This document shows positions 45,378 to 55,007 of a stretch of DNA of 64,000 bases, piece after piece. Position numbers and translations under genes: made by a program. The notes beneath the pieces were generated by a model. It was not told where the DNA came from, made no database searches, and worked only from the letters and a program-made list of their open reading frames with translations. Source of the DNA: Erwinia pyri (GTDB lineage: Bacteria > Pseudomonadota > Gammaproteobacteria > Enterobacterales > Enterobacteriaceae); assembly GCF_030758455.1 (NCBI RefSeq), contig NZ_CP132353.1, positions 2,046,001-2,110,000 of the forward strand, in the 5' to 3' direction. Numbering within the stretch: the first letter of the stretch is position 1; each line of letters starts with the position of its first letter.

Positions 45378-46709
45378 ATGTCAGTTACCTATACTCAGGC
45401 ACTTCGCGGCAGTTTTTTTGATATTACTGCGGTCGTGGATAATCCTCAGCAGTTGCCCGAGCATGCCCGTTATATTGAAGATGGTTTACTGCTGCTGAAC
45501 GGCGGAGAGATCGTCTCCCTGCAGCCCTGGGAAGAGGGAAGCCGTCTGCTGCCTGAAGGGGCCGCCGTGCTGGACTATCGCGGTAAGCTCATCGTGCCGG
45601 GCTTTGTCGATACGCATATCCACTATCCGCAAACGGAGATGATTGGCGCCTATGGCGAGCAGCTGCTGGAGTGGCTACAGCAATATACCTTCCCGGTCGA
45701 GAGTCAGTATCACTGCCCGCAGCACTCGGCAAAAATGTCCGCATTCTTTCTGCATCAGTTGCTGAGCAACGGCACCACCACTGCACTGGTGTTTGGCACC
45801 GTGCATCCCGAATCCGTTGATGCCCTGTTCCACGCCGCCGATCGGCTTGGCATGCGCCTGATCGCCGGAAAAGTGATGATGGACCGCAATGCGCCGGACT
45901 ATCTCACCGAAACGCCTGAACAAAGCTACCGGCAAACCCGCGAACTGATCCAACGCTGGCATAACCATGGCCGGCTCAGCTATGCGTTAACCCCACGCTT
46001 TGCGCCAACCTCTTCACCCGAGCTGCTCTCTAAAGTTCGTCAGCTAAAGGAGGAGTTTCCGGATACCTGGGTACACACCCACCTCAGCGAAAACCCACAG
46101 GAGGTAGAGTGGGTTAAATCGCTGTTCCCGGAACATAAGGGCTATCTGGACGTTTACCATCACTATCAGCTCACCGGCCCACGCAGCGTATTTGCCCACT
46201 GCATTCATCTTGAGGAAGAGGAGTGGGACTGCCTGCATCAGACCGATTCTGCCATCGCTTTTTGCCCTACCTCTAACCTGTTTCTGGGCAGTGGGCTGTT
46301 CAACCTGAAAACCTGCTGGGACAAAGGGGTGAAAATGGGCATCGGCACCGACGTGGGGGCAGGCACCACCTTTAATATGCTGCAAACGCTGGGCGAAGCT
46401 TACAAAGTCGGCCAGCTCCAGCGCTACAGGCTGGCGGCGTGCGAAGCGTTTTACCACGCCACGCTCGGTGGCGCGAAGGCGCTGAATTTGGAAAACCGCA
46501 TCGGCAATTTTGCTGCGGGCAAAGAGGCGGACTTTGTGGTGCTGGATCCCGCTGTTTCGGCTCTGCAGCAGATGCGTTACGCCAACAGCCGGGATATCTG
46601 GGAAAAACTGTTTGTTCTGATGACACTGGGCGATGACCGAAACATCGCCGCCACCTGGGTTAACGGTGAATGCGTCTGGCAATCACACAGCGAGGAAAAA
46701 GCAGCATGA
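45378..46709 (+). CDS. guaD: Guanine deaminase GuaD
   Basis: Zinc amidohydrolase converting guanine to xanthine, 443 residues. Metal-binding motifs are visible in order: DTHIHYPQ near residue 79, VHTHLSENPQE near 235, FAHCIHLEEEEW near 275 and GIGTDVGAGTTFN near 325. The ATG follows CACAGGA. The stop overlaps the start of xdhA (ATGA), so the product feeds directly into the xanthine dehydrogenase made by the same operon. It is first gene of the accessory block between ydfG and dcp. Confidence 0.93.
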   Translation: MSVTYTQALRGSFFDITAVVDNPQQLPEHARYIEDGLLLLNGGEIVSLQPWEEGSRLLPEGAAVLDYRGKLIVPGFVDTHIHYPQTEMIGAYGEQLLEWLQQYTFPVESQYHCPQHSAKMSAFFLHQLLSNGTTTALVFGTVHPESVDALFHAADRLGMRLIAGKVMMDRNAPDYLTETPEQSYRQTRELIQRWHNHGRLSYALTPRFAPTSSPELLSKVRQLKEEFPDTWVHTHLSENPQEVEWVKSLFPEHKGYLDVYHHYQLTGPRSVFAHCIHLEEEEWDCLHQTDSAIAFCPTSNLFLGSGLFNLKTCWDKGVKMGIGTDVGAGTTFNMLQTLGEAYKVGQLQRYRLAACEAFYHATLGGAKALNLENRIGNFAAGKEADFVVLDPAVSALQQMRYANSRDIWEKLFVLMTLGDDRNIAATWVNGECVWQSHSEEKAA

Positions 46710-48151
46710 TCCAATTCTTACTTAATCAGACGCTGGTGACAGAACACGCGCTGGATCCTAATCTCACCGTCCTGAATTATCTGCGCCAGAATCAACGGCG
46801 CTTCGGCACCAAGGAGGGATGTGCCTCTGGCGACTGCGGAGCCTGCACGGTCACGCTGGGCCGCGTTGAAAAAGGGGAGATGGTCTATGAAACGGCAAAC
46901 AGCTGCCTGACGTTTGTCAGCAGCCTGCAGGGCAAACAGCTGATTACGGTGGAAGATCTCAGGCAGGGCGACAAGTTACATTCGGTTCAGCAGGCGATGG
47001 TGGATTGCCACGGTTCGCAATGCGGATTCTGTACGCCTGGCTTTGTTATGTCGCTTTTTACGCTGCAGAAAAACAGCAGCGGCTGGCAGCATAAAGAGGC
47101 GGAGCAGGCGCTGGCCGGTAACCTTTGCCGTTGTACAGGCTATCGTCCCATTGTTGATGCTGCCCGCCAGGCTTGTGAAAATCGGCAAGAGGACAGCTTC
47201 CGGCAGCAGGCGGCAGTCACCGCCAGACGTCTTACCGCGCTGAAAAATGGCGATCTGCAAACGCTGGCGTTCAACGGCAAGGCCTGCTTTATGCCTAAAA
47301 CGGTGGCACAATTATCCCTGCTGCTGAAGGATAATCCTGAAGCGAAATTGCTGGCCGGGGGAACGGATCTGGCGCTACAGGTTACGCAGCAATATAAATC
47401 GCTGCCGGCGGTCATCGCGCTGGAGCAGATTGATGAACTGAAAGTCTGCCAGATTAATAAACATGAAATTGTGCTCGGCGCTGGTGCTTCACTGCATCAC
47501 TGTTATCAGCTGCTGGCGGATGAGATCCCAGCTTTTTCCGCCATGCTGGAAAGGTTTGCCTCGTTACAGATTCGGCATCAGGGCACGCTGGGCGGGAACA
47601 TCGCCAATGGCTCACCCATCGGCGACACGCCGCCGATGCTGTTGGCGCTGAATGCGACGCTGGAACTGCAGCAGGGTGATACTCTCCGTCGCCTGCCGCT
47701 GGAGAAATTCTTCCTGGCGTACCGGAAAACGGCGCTCAGGCAGGGGGAATTTATTCGCAACATCATCATTCCCAAGGTGACAACGTCACAAATATTTCAG
47801 GCATGGAAAGTCTCAAAACGGCTGGAAGATGATATTTCCGCCGTTTTTGCCGCTTTTATGATCGAAACTGATGAAGCGGGTGTGGTTACACAGGCGCGTA
47901 TTGCCTTTGGCGGTATGGCTGAAACAGCCAGACGCGCAGCAAAGTGCGAGAATCAACTCAAAGGCAGAGCGCTTACCGCAGCCAGCGTCGAGCAGGCCTG
48001 CGCGGCGCTCTCTGAAGATTTCACGCCGTTAAGCGATTTCCGTGCCAGCGCGGATTACCGCCTGCAAATCGCAAAAAACCTGCTGCGCCGCTATCACGCC
48101 TCATGTTCTGGCGAACTCAATCTCCTGGAGGTATCACGCTATGTCTCATAA
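46706..48151 (+). CDS. xdhA: Xanthine dehydrogenase small subunit XdhA (2Fe-2S and FAD)
   Basis: Electron-transfer subunit of xanthine dehydrogenase, 481 residues. The N-terminal plant-type 2Fe-2S cluster lies in GCASGDCGACTVTLG and the second, helical 2Fe-2S domain in SQCGFCTPGFVM and LAGNLCRCTGYRPI. The FAD-binding domain follows from about residue 190 (LLAGGTDLALQVTQQ, then HQGTLGGNIANGSPIGD). I chose the ATG at 46706, which overlaps the guaD stop and has GAGGAA upstream; the frame is open from 46670. The fused FeS-FAD layout is the XdhA type seen with separate XdhB and XdhC. Confidence 0.93.
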   Translation: MIQFLLNQTLVTEHALDPNLTVLNYLRQNQRRFGTKEGCASGDCGACTVTLGRVEKGEMVYETANSCLTFVSSLQGKQLITVEDLRQGDKLHSVQQAMVDCHGSQCGFCTPGFVMSLFTLQKNSSGWQHKEAEQALAGNLCRCTGYRPIVDAARQACENRQEDSFRQQAAVTARRLTALKNGDLQTLAFNGKACFMPKTVAQLSLLLKDNPEAKLLAGGTDLALQVTQQYKSLPAVIALEQIDELKVCQINKHEIVLGAGASLHHCYQLLADEIPAFSAMLERFASLQIRHQGTLGGNIANGSPIGDTPPMLLALNATLELQQGDTLRRLPLEKFFLAYRKTALRQGEFIRNIIIPKVTTSQIFQAWKVSKRLEDDISAVFAAFMIETDEAGVVTQARIAFGGMAETARRAAKCENQLKGRALTAASVEQACAALSEDFTPLSDFRASADYRLQIAKNLLRRYHASCSGELNLLEVSRYVS

Positions 48152-50510
48152 TCGACCTGTTGTGGCTGAAGAGGTGATTGCAAGCCAGTACCGCGAGGGG
48201 ATCCAGAGCGGCGTCGGCAAAAGCAACAAGCATGAAAGTGCGGAAAAACATGTCTCCGGCGAAGCTCTCTACATCGATGACAAGCTGGAGTTGCCCGGGA
48301 TGCTGCACCTCTGTCCAAGGCTGAGTGAGCATGCCCATGCCCGCATTCTCTCTCTTGACGTAGAGCCTTGCTACGCCATACCGGGCGTGGTGCAGGTACT
48401 GACCTGGCAGCAGGTGCCGGGCGAGCTGGATATCGGACCGCTGGAGCCAGGCGACCCGTTGATGGCTAAAGATCTGGTGGAGTATGCAGGACAGGTGATC
48501 CTGGTCGTGGCGGCGGAAACGCCTGAAGCGGCACGTCTTGCAGCGGAAGCCGCCATCATCGAATATGAAATCCTTACGCCAATGCTGGACGTAAAAGAAG
48601 CGCTGGAAAAGCAGCATTTTGTGCAGCAGCCTCACGTGCATCAGCGCGGTGATGCTCTGGCTGCGCTCGACCGCGCCGTGCATCGCCTGCAGGGGGAATT
48701 CCATATCGGCGGGCAGGAGCATTTCTACCTGGAGACACAGATAGCGATGGTCATCCCTGGTGAAGATCGCTCTTTACAGGTCTTCTCCTCCACGCAAAAT
48801 CCCACGGAAGTCCAGAAGCTGGTGGCCTCGGTGATGGGCATCACCATGAACAAAGTGACAATTGATATGCGTCGCATGGGGGGCGGTTTTGGCGGCAAAG
48901 AGACCCAGGCGGCGGGTGTGGCCTGCCTTTGCGCCGTAGCCGCCAGACTCACCAATCGCCCGGTAAAAATGCGCCTGGCGCGGCGGGATGACATGCGCAT
49001 TACCGGCAAACGCCATCCGTTTTATGTGCGCTATGACGTAGGCGTGGATGAGGAGGGACGGTTCTGCGGGGTAAAAATCGATCTGGCGGGCAACTGTGGC
49101 TATTCGCTTGATCTTTCAGGCTCTATTATCGATCGCGCCATGTTCCACGCGGACAACGCCTATTATCTCGGCGATGCACTGATCACCGGTTATCGTTGCC
49201 GCACAAATCTGGCGTCCAACACCGCCTATCGCGGCTTTGGCGGACCGCAGGGAATGGTCGCCATTGAGCAGATTATGGATCATATCGCCCGCGAACTGCA
49301 TCTTGATCCGCTGGAAGTGCGTAAGCGGAATTACTACGGCAAACATGAGCGTAACATCACGCATTATCACCAGCAGGTGCAAGACAACCTGCTGGAGGAG
49401 ATGACAGAAACGCTGGAGGTCAGCGCCTCATATCAGGCACGTCGTGAAGAAATTACCGCATTCAATGCCGGCAGCCCCTATCTGAAGCGGGGATTAGCGT
49501 TAACGCCGGTAAAATTTGGCATCTCCTTTACCTCAAGCTTCCTGAATCAGGCGGGTGCGCTGCTGCTGATTTATACCGACGGCACGGTGCAGCTCAACCA
49601 TGGCGGGACGGAGATGGGCCAGGGGCTGAACACCAAAGTTGCGCAAATTGTCGCTGAAGTGCTGCAAATCGATGTCGATCAGATCCAAATCACCGCTACC
49701 GATACCGGCAAAGTGCCTAATACCTCGCCCACCGCCGCCTCCAGCGGTACTGACCTCAACGGCAAGGCGGCGCAGAATGCCGCTGAAATTCTGCGTGACC
49801 GTCTGATCGACATGCTCTGCAATCTCTATCACTGTTCCCGCGATGAGGTGAACTTCAGTAACGGCATTGTCCGGGTCAAAGATCGGCACTTTACCTTCCC
49901 GGACGTGGCGCAGATGGCGTGGCTGAATCAGGTACCGCTTTCCGCAACCGGCTACTACAAGGTGCCTGGCATCCATTACGATCGCGAGGCGGGACGCGGT
50001 ACGCCTTTCTACTATTTTGCATTTGGCGCCGCCTGCGTTGAAGTGATTATCGACACCTTAACGGGCGAATACCGCCTGCTTCGCGCTGATATTCTGCATG
50101 ATGTAGGGGCCTCGCTGAACCCGGCAATTGATATTGGCCAGGTGGAAGGGGGATTTGTACAGGGCGTGGGCTGGCTCACCTGCGAGGAGCTGGTGTGGAA
50201 CGAGCAGGGTCGACTGATGACCGACGGACCGGCCAGCTACAAAATTCCGGCAATTGGCGATGTACCTGCCGATATGCGGGTCACGCTGGTCGAAAATCGT
50301 AAAAACCCTAAGGATACGGTATTTCACTCGAAAGCCGTTGGGGAGCCGCCGTTTATGCTGGGGATAGCGGCCTGGTGCGCCCTGCAGGACGCGGTCTCCA
50401 GCGTCAGTGAGTATCAGCAGCATCCTCTGCTGGATGCGCCCGCCACGCCTGAGAGAGTCTTCTGGGGAGCAGAGCGGCTGAGAAAGGAGGGCGTGAATGC
50501 GATCGGATGA
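48141..50510 (+). CDS. xdhB: Xanthine dehydrogenase molybdopterin-binding subunit XdhB
   Basis: Catalytic molybdenum subunit oxidising hypoxanthine and xanthine to urate, 789 residues. N-terminal aldehyde oxidase/xanthine dehydrogenase a/b hammerhead (about 25-140), then the molybdopterin-binding region with MRRMGGGFGGKETQ, SNTAYRGFGGPQGM, NHGGTEMGQGLNTK and GEPPFMLGIA. The ATG at 48141 has GGAGG upstream and overlaps xdhA by 11 bases; the longer open frame from 48042 lies inside xdhA. Needs cofactor insertion by XdhC, encoded next. Confidence 0.94.
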   Translation: MSHNRPVVAEEVIASQYREGIQSGVGKSNKHESAEKHVSGEALYIDDKLELPGMLHLCPRLSEHAHARILSLDVEPCYAIPGVVQVLTWQQVPGELDIGPLEPGDPLMAKDLVEYAGQVILVVAAETPEAARLAAEAAIIEYEILTPMLDVKEALEKQHFVQQPHVHQRGDALAALDRAVHRLQGEFHIGGQEHFYLETQIAMVIPGEDRSLQVFSSTQNPTEVQKLVASVMGITMNKVTIDMRRMGGGFGGKETQAAGVACLCAVAARLTNRPVKMRLARRDDMRITGKRHPFYVRYDVGVDEEGRFCGVKIDLAGNCGYSLDLSGSIIDRAMFHADNAYYLGDALITGYRCRTNLASNTAYRGFGGPQGMVAIEQIMDHIARELHLDPLEVRKRNYYGKHERNITHYHQQVQDNLLEEMTETLEVSASYQARREEITAFNAGSPYLKRGLALTPVKFGISFTSSFLNQAGALLLIYTDGTVQLNHGGTEMGQGLNTKVAQIVAEVLQIDVDQIQITATDTGKVPNTSPTAASSGTDLNGKAAQNAAEILRDRLIDMLCNLYHCSRDEVNFSNGIVRVKDRHFTFPDVAQMAWLNQVPLSATGYYKVPGIHYDREAGRGTPFYYFAFGAACVEVIIDTLTGEYRLLRADILHDVGASLNPAIDIGQVEGGFVQGVGWLTCEELVWNEQGRLMTDGPASYKIPAIGDVPADMRVTLVENRKNPKDTVFHSKAVGEPPFMLGIAAWCALQDAVSSVSEYQQHPLLDAPATPERVFWGAERLRKEGVNAIG

Positions 50511-51282
50511 CTGGATAGCCGTGCTGGCAAAATTACGCGAAAAGCGTGAGCCATGTGTTCTGCTGACCGTGCTGGAGGAAAAAGGCTCGGTGCCGCGCGA
50601 TCGCGGCAGCAAAATGGTGGTCACGGCGGACAAAACATATCTGACCATCGGCGGCGGGCATCTGGAGTTTCACTCTGTCGCTATCGCCAGAAAAATGCTG
50701 GCGGAGCGCCATTCCCATCCGCTAAGCGAACAGTTCAACCTGGGGGCAAGGCTGGGGCAGTGCTGCGGCGGAATGACCACGGTGTTTTTTGAACCGCTGA
50801 TTCAGGTTCAACCGCAGATTGCGGTGTTTGGTGCCGGGCATGTTGGCCAGGCGCTGGTTAATCTGCTCTCTACGTTACCCTGTCACGTTTTTTGGGTGGA
50901 TGAACGGCGTGAGCAGTTCACGCATGTGCCGGATAACGTTACCGTATGCTGTCTGGAAGATCCTGTGGATCAGGTGAGCCTGATGCCAGCGGCAAGTTAC
51001 TTCGTGGTGATGACTCACCATCATCCGCGTGATTTTGAGCTGTGCGAAGCCATTCTTAAGCGGGGTGATTTCCACTATTTCGGCATGATCGGCTCGGCAA
51101 CCAAGCGCCAGCGTTTTGACTATCGCCTTGAGGGCAAAGGCTTCAGTCGCGAGCAGCTTGACCGACTGCGTTGCCCGATAGGGCTGGCAGATGTCACCGG
51201 CAAATTGCCTGCTGAGATTGCCGTGGCGGTAGCGGGTGAAATAATCGCAACCTATCAACGGGCTGCTGTTAAAGCTGAGTAA
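50497..51282 (+). CDS. xdhC: Xanthine dehydrogenase accessory protein XdhC
   Basis: Binds molybdenum cofactor, promotes its sulfuration and delivers it to XdhB. The 261 residues include the N-terminal XdhC/CoxI domain (VLLTVLEEKGSVPRDRGSKM, then LTIGGGHLEFHSVAIA and LGQCCGGMTTVFFE) and a C-terminal Rossmann-like domain (IAVFGAGHVGQALV, HFGMIGSATKRQRF-like segment). It overlaps xdhB by 14 bases. Its last 24 codons and the region after it are duplicated at 54863. Confidence 0.92.
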   Translation: MRSDDWIAVLAKLREKREPCVLLTVLEEKGSVPRDRGSKMVVTADKTYLTIGGGHLEFHSVAIARKMLAERHSHPLSEQFNLGARLGQCCGGMTTVFFEPLIQVQPQIAVFGAGHVGQALVNLLSTLPCHVFWVDERREQFTHVPDNVTVCCLEDPVDQVSLMPAASYFVVMTHHHPRDFELCEAILKRGDFHYFGMIGSATKRQRFDYRLEGKGFSREQLDRLRCPIGLADVTGKLPAEIAVAVAGEIIATYQRAAVKAE

Positions 51283-51298
51283 ATTGTTAATACTAAAC

Positions 51299-51327
51299 AA
51301 AAAAGGCCGCCTACTGGGCGGCCTTTT
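51299..51327 (+). terminator. Terminator of guaD-xdhABC
   Basis: Perfect stem AAAAGGCCGCC/GGCGGCCTTTT with loop TACTG, 18 bases after the xdhC stop. It is part of the left 184-bp repeat. Confidence 0.9.
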
Positions 51328-51351
51328 CAGGTGCTGTCTATAAACTAATCG

Positions 51352-51390
51352 TTATTTGTACAGCTCTGCAGTCATCTACACGCCGTTATT
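51352..51390 (-). pseudogene. 3' remnant of a DUF1471 gene
   Basis: On the minus strand these 39 bases encode the last 12 residues (ending AELYK) and stop of the DUF1471 gene at 55008, then lose similarity. It is the truncated partner of that gene in the left direct repeat. Confidence 0.8.
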
Positions 51391-51542
51391 CCACATTACC
51401 CCGCTCCAGAGCGCACAGAACCGTCTCCGGGTAATGTGCCTTATTCGGTTATTTTGGTGAAAAATTCTTCACCAAAAACCTGAAATTTTTCTGCGCCATG
51501 CCGATATCAGTAATATTAATCAATCACAGTGGTAAATCATCT

Positions 51543-53087
51543 ATGAAAGTATCGACCCGTCTTGCCGGAGGCTTCGGCCTCATGGTGTTGCTGTTAGCGC
51601 TTTGTGCCGGGGTGGCCATAAATTCCCTGAACCATGCCCGGGAAGATATGAACGACGTAGTTAACGTCAAGATGAAGAAATATCAGCTCATCCTTGATAT
51701 GCGCGGCAGCGTGCGGGATTTAGCCATTGCGGTGCGCAACCTGGCGCTGCTGAGTGATCTGAAGGATATGCAGCCTGAGTGGGAGCGAGTGCAGAAACAG
51801 AAACAGCTTTTCATCCATAACCGCGAAGAGCTGGCGCAGATGATACAGAGAAATGCGGTGCCGGCTGAAACGGCGGCGTTCAGTAAAATCCTCGAAAGAG
51901 AAGGACCCGCAATGTCTGGCTTTGAAAAGGCGGCTCAGCTCGGGCTTCAGAACCTGCAGCAGGAGACGGTTCCCTACCTGTTGAATGTGTCCCGCCCGAC
52001 GCAGCGGGCGCTGCAGGATGCACTTAATGCCATGACGGCTATACAGATGCAGAATGCCAGCGGAGCCATGGAAGAGAGCAGTAACGAAAGTCTGGATGCC
52101 ACTATTTTGCTTGCCGTACTGGTTGCCGTCTCTGTTCTGTTCGCAGCGGGTATTGGCTTTATGACCCTGCGGGTGCTGATGCGTCAACTGGGCGGTGAAC
52201 CGGCGCAGGCGCAGGCCATGGCAGCGGCGATCGCTGAAGGAGACCTGACCTCACGCATGACGCTGCGTAATGGCGACACCATGAGCCTGCTGGCATCGCT
52301 GGCCAGGATGCAGAGCGGACTCGGAGAGATGGTAAAGCAGATTAAAGAGGCCTCAACATCCGTTGCGCTTGCCTCCGATGAAATTGCCCGGGGTAATACC
52401 GAGCTTTCAGCCCGAACCGAGCAGCAGGCCGCGGCGCTTCAGGAGACTGCCGCCAGCATGGAACAGTTGACTGCCACAGTGAAAAGCAATACCGCAGGTG
52501 CCAGTCATACGGCGGGCTCGGCCCGTGAAGCCGCGGTGCTGGTGAGGGATGGCGAAGAAAACGTGCGCAAAATGACAAAAACCATGGCTGATATTTCATT
52601 GAGCGCCGCGAAGGTCGGAGAGATTACCGGAACCATCGAGAGCATTGCGTTTCAGACCAATATTCTTGCTCTCAATGCTGCGGTAGAGGCTGCCCGCGCC
52701 GGTGAGCAGGGTCGCGGATTTGCTGTAGTGGCCAGTGAGGTGCGTACTCTGGCACAGCGCAGTGCAACGGCAGCCAGGGACATTAAGGGGCTGATTGAGG
52801 CGACAACCATGCGGGTAAATGAGGGTGTGACGGTAGCCGAAAGCACGGCGGAAAATATCTTGTGTGTGGTGGCGCGAGTCAGCGATCTGGCCGGGGCGAT
52901 GGATGAAATTGCGCTGGCGTCAAACGAACAGATGCAGGGCATTTCTCAGGTTACCGTGGCCGTTGGCCAGATGGATGGCGTGACCCAGAGCAACGCCGCA
53001 CTGGTGGAAGAGTCAACCACGGCTTCACAGTCGCTTGCGGAGCAGGTACATGCGCTGCGGGGAATGGTGGATACATTCCGCATCTGA
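51543..53087 (+). CDS. Methyl-accepting chemotaxis protein
   Basis: Transmembrane chemoreceptor of 514 residues. TM1 is at about 10-30, a periplasmic four-helix-type sensor runs to about 185, TM2 is at about 188-208 and a HAMP domain follows. The signalling domain contains the invariant hairpin tip IESIAFQTNILALNAAVEAA and AGEQGRGFAVVASEVR. The protein ends MVDTFRI with no NWETF-like pentapeptide, so it lacks the CheR/CheB tether of major receptors. The ATG at 51543 has no strong ribosome-binding site; the frame is open from 51498. Ligand unknown. It lies in the segment bounded by 184-bp direct repeats, followed by a diguanylate cyclase gene. Confidence 0.92.
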   Translation: MKVSTRLAGGFGLMVLLLALCAGVAINSLNHAREDMNDVVNVKMKKYQLILDMRGSVRDLAIAVRNLALLSDLKDMQPEWERVQKQKQLFIHNREELAQMIQRNAVPAETAAFSKILEREGPAMSGFEKAAQLGLQNLQQETVPYLLNVSRPTQRALQDALNAMTAIQMQNASGAMEESSNESLDATILLAVLVAVSVLFAAGIGFMTLRVLMRQLGGEPAQAQAMAAAIAEGDLTSRMTLRNGDTMSLLASLARMQSGLGEMVKQIKEASTSVALASDEIARGNTELSARTEQQAAALQETAASMEQLTATVKSNTAGASHTAGSAREAAVLVRDGEENVRKMTKTMADISLSAAKVGEITGTIESIAFQTNILALNAAVEAARAGEQGRGFAVVASEVRTLAQRSATAARDIKGLIEATTMRVNEGVTVAESTAENILCVVARVSDLAGAMDEIALASNEQMQGISQVTVAVGQMDGVTQSNAALVEESTTASQSLAEQVHALRGMVDTFRI

Positions 53088-53262
53088 AAATGAGCTTCCG
53101 CCCATGCTCTCCGGGTGGAAAAGTACAGGGTCAGGCAGCAAGGCTGACCCGTGTAACTCCCCCGTCTTTCATCAGAGCCGATGAGTCAATGACGCACTCA
53201 ACTTGTAACCCTGCCATTCATAAATTACGCTTCAGTATAATAGTGCAACGGGAAAACCGCAT

Positions 53263-54813
53263 TTGAACACTCATTCAGGCAACTCCTCCTCTCCGCTGAT
53301 GCGCACTGCCCTGGGCAAAAGTATGGCGGTGTTTTTGTTTATAACGGCTCTGGCCGTCACGGGAACTAACGCCTGGTCACTCTGGAATGGCTGGCAACAC
53401 AGGTTGGCAGAGCGTGAGGATGATGCCCGTAACCTCTCCGTCTCGCTGGCGAAGCAGGCAGGGGATGCCTTTCTTCAGGTAGACATCACGCTGGCTGATG
53501 CAGTCAGGCAGCTCAGACAGAACGGGATAAGTTATGCCGCCACGCCCGCTTTTACCCGCCAGATCAGGGAGCAGCACGGTAAACTTCCCCAGCTGCACGG
53601 CCTCTTTATCTACGATGTGAAGGGTAACTGGGTTGCCACGTCGGGGAACTATGTTCCGGCTAAGGCCAGCAATGCGGATCGGGATTACTTTATCTGGCAC
53701 CGCACTCACACCGGTACGGAAGTACTTGTCAGTCACGTCATCCGCAGCCGCTCTACGGGTGACCTGGTCATTCCGGTCTCCGTGCGGCTGAACGACGAAG
53801 CAGGTAACTTTGCCGGTGTTGCGCTGGCCACGGTGAAGGTCGACTATTTCAGGCAGTACTACAGTTATTATACGCTGGGTGACCGCGACGTACTGGGCCT
53901 TATTCTGGCCGATACTACTGTGCTCTATATCCGCCCCATGCCGGATTCGGTCATCAACCAGAGTCTTTCTGCCAGCCCGCTGTTCAGGACTGCACTTAAA
54001 GCCTCTGACAGTGGCAGCGCAACGTGGCGCTCGGCGCTGGACGGTATTGACCGTATTTACGGCTACGCCCGTCTTCAGCAGTATCCGCTGATCGTCACAG
54101 CCGGTTATGAGCGTGACAGAATATGGAAGGAGTGGCTGACTGCGAATATGACTGATGCTCTGCTTAATCTCGTATTGCTGGTGATGATAACGGGCATGGG
54201 AATTTTCGTGCTGAAGCAGGTCAGGGCCAACGTCAGGAATCAGATTGAACTGACCCAGGTCAGGGATGAGCTGACTACCATCAATCATACGTTGCAGTCA
54301 CTGGCTCTGATTGACGGCCTGACCGGCCTGGCCAACCGCAGGCAGTTTGACGCAGTCCTTGAACAGGCTCAGCTGCGATCCAAAAAATCTGGTGAGCCCC
54401 TGTCGCTGATTATGATAGATATCGATTATTTCAAGCGTTATAACGACACCTATGGACATGTGGCGGGCGACATGTGCCTGAAGAGAGTCGGTGGATTACT
54501 GAAGGGGGTCACGCACCGTCATGCTGATTTGGTGGCGCGCTACGGCGGCGAAGAATTTGCCATTATTCTCCCCTTTACCAGCGCACCTGATGCCAGACTG
54601 ATGGCCGAGCTGGCCGTCAAGAGTGTCAGGGAGGCAGGCATTGCTCACACCACCACGGAGCTTCCCGGCCAGGTCGTCACCATCAGTGCCGGATACTGTA
54701 CGATAATTTCCGATGGTCAGGAGGGGGAAGCGGAGCGGCTGAAGGAAAGGGCGGACAAGGCGCTTTACGAAGCAAAGCGCAGCGGACGCAATTGTGTTCA
54801 GGGAGAAACCTGA
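53263..54813 (+). CDS. Membrane diguanylate cyclase with periplasmic sensor domain
   Basis: Makes cyclic di-GMP from GTP. It has 516 residues: TM1 at about 20-42, a periplasmic dCACHE-like sensor (about 45-285, with GLFIYDVKGNWVATSGNYVP), TM2 at about 295-315, then a C-terminal GGDEF domain (from about 345, DGLTGLANRRQFDAVL). The active site reads RYGGEEFAII, an active GGEEF form. The inhibitory site RxxD is present five residues before it (RHAD), so product feedback inhibition is likely. Translation begins at TTG 53263, after a weak GGGAA. Signal unknown. It is paired with the chemoreceptor upstream, both concerned with motility or surface decisions. Confidence 0.91.
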   Translation: MNTHSGNSSSPLMRTALGKSMAVFLFITALAVTGTNAWSLWNGWQHRLAEREDDARNLSVSLAKQAGDAFLQVDITLADAVRQLRQNGISYAATPAFTRQIREQHGKLPQLHGLFIYDVKGNWVATSGNYVPAKASNADRDYFIWHRTHTGTEVLVSHVIRSRSTGDLVIPVSVRLNDEAGNFAGVALATVKVDYFRQYYSYYTLGDRDVLGLILADTTVLYIRPMPDSVINQSLSASPLFRTALKASDSGSATWRSALDGIDRIYGYARLQQYPLIVTAGYERDRIWKEWLTANMTDALLNLVLLVMITGMGIFVLKQVRANVRNQIELTQVRDELTTINHTLQSLALIDGLTGLANRRQFDAVLEQAQLRSKKSGEPLSLIMIDIDYFKRYNDTYGHVAGDMCLKRVGGLLKGVTHRHADLVARYGGEEFAIILPFTSAPDARLMAELAVKSVREAGIAHTTTELPGQVVTISAGYCTIISDGQEGEAERLKERADKALYEAKRSGRNCVQGET

Positions 54814-54862
54814 CCTGGCAAACAGCCAGGCCAATGTTAACCGGCATTTAAATCGTCAGCCT

Positions 54863-54938
54863 GCCTGCGGAGATTGCCGTAGGGGTAGCGGGTGAAATAA
54901 TCGCAACCTGTCAACGCGCTGCTGTTAAAGCTAAGTAA
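54863..54938 (+). pseudogene. 3' remnant of xdhC
   Basis: Encodes 24 residues and a stop matching the XdhC C-terminus (AEIAVGVAGEIIATCQRAAV against AEIAVAVAGEIIATYQRAAV) in an unbroken frame. There is no start or upstream part. It is the truncated partner in the right direct repeat. Confidence 0.85.
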
Positions 54939-54956
54939 TTCGTTAATACTAAACAA

Positions 54957-54983
54957 AAAAGGCCGCCCAGTGGGCGGCCTTTT
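54957..54983. terminator. Terminator of the DUF1471 gene
   Basis: AAAAGGCCGCC/GGCGGCCTTTT hairpin, the copy of the xdhABC terminator in the right repeat. It lies 24 bases past the stop of the minus-strand DUF1471 gene, with T runs on both strands. Confidence 0.85.
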
Positions 54984-55007
54984 CAGGTACTGTCTTAAAA
55001 CTAACCG

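Larger units (their letters stand above)
51207..51390 (+). repeat. 184-bp direct repeat, left copy
   Basis: Covers the last 24 codons plus stop of xdhC, its terminator and 13 codons' worth of a DUF1471 gene end on the minus strand. It matches 54863-55046 without gaps and with about 16 mismatches counted by eye. The two copies bracket the chemoreceptor and diguanylate cyclase genes. Confidence 0.93.
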
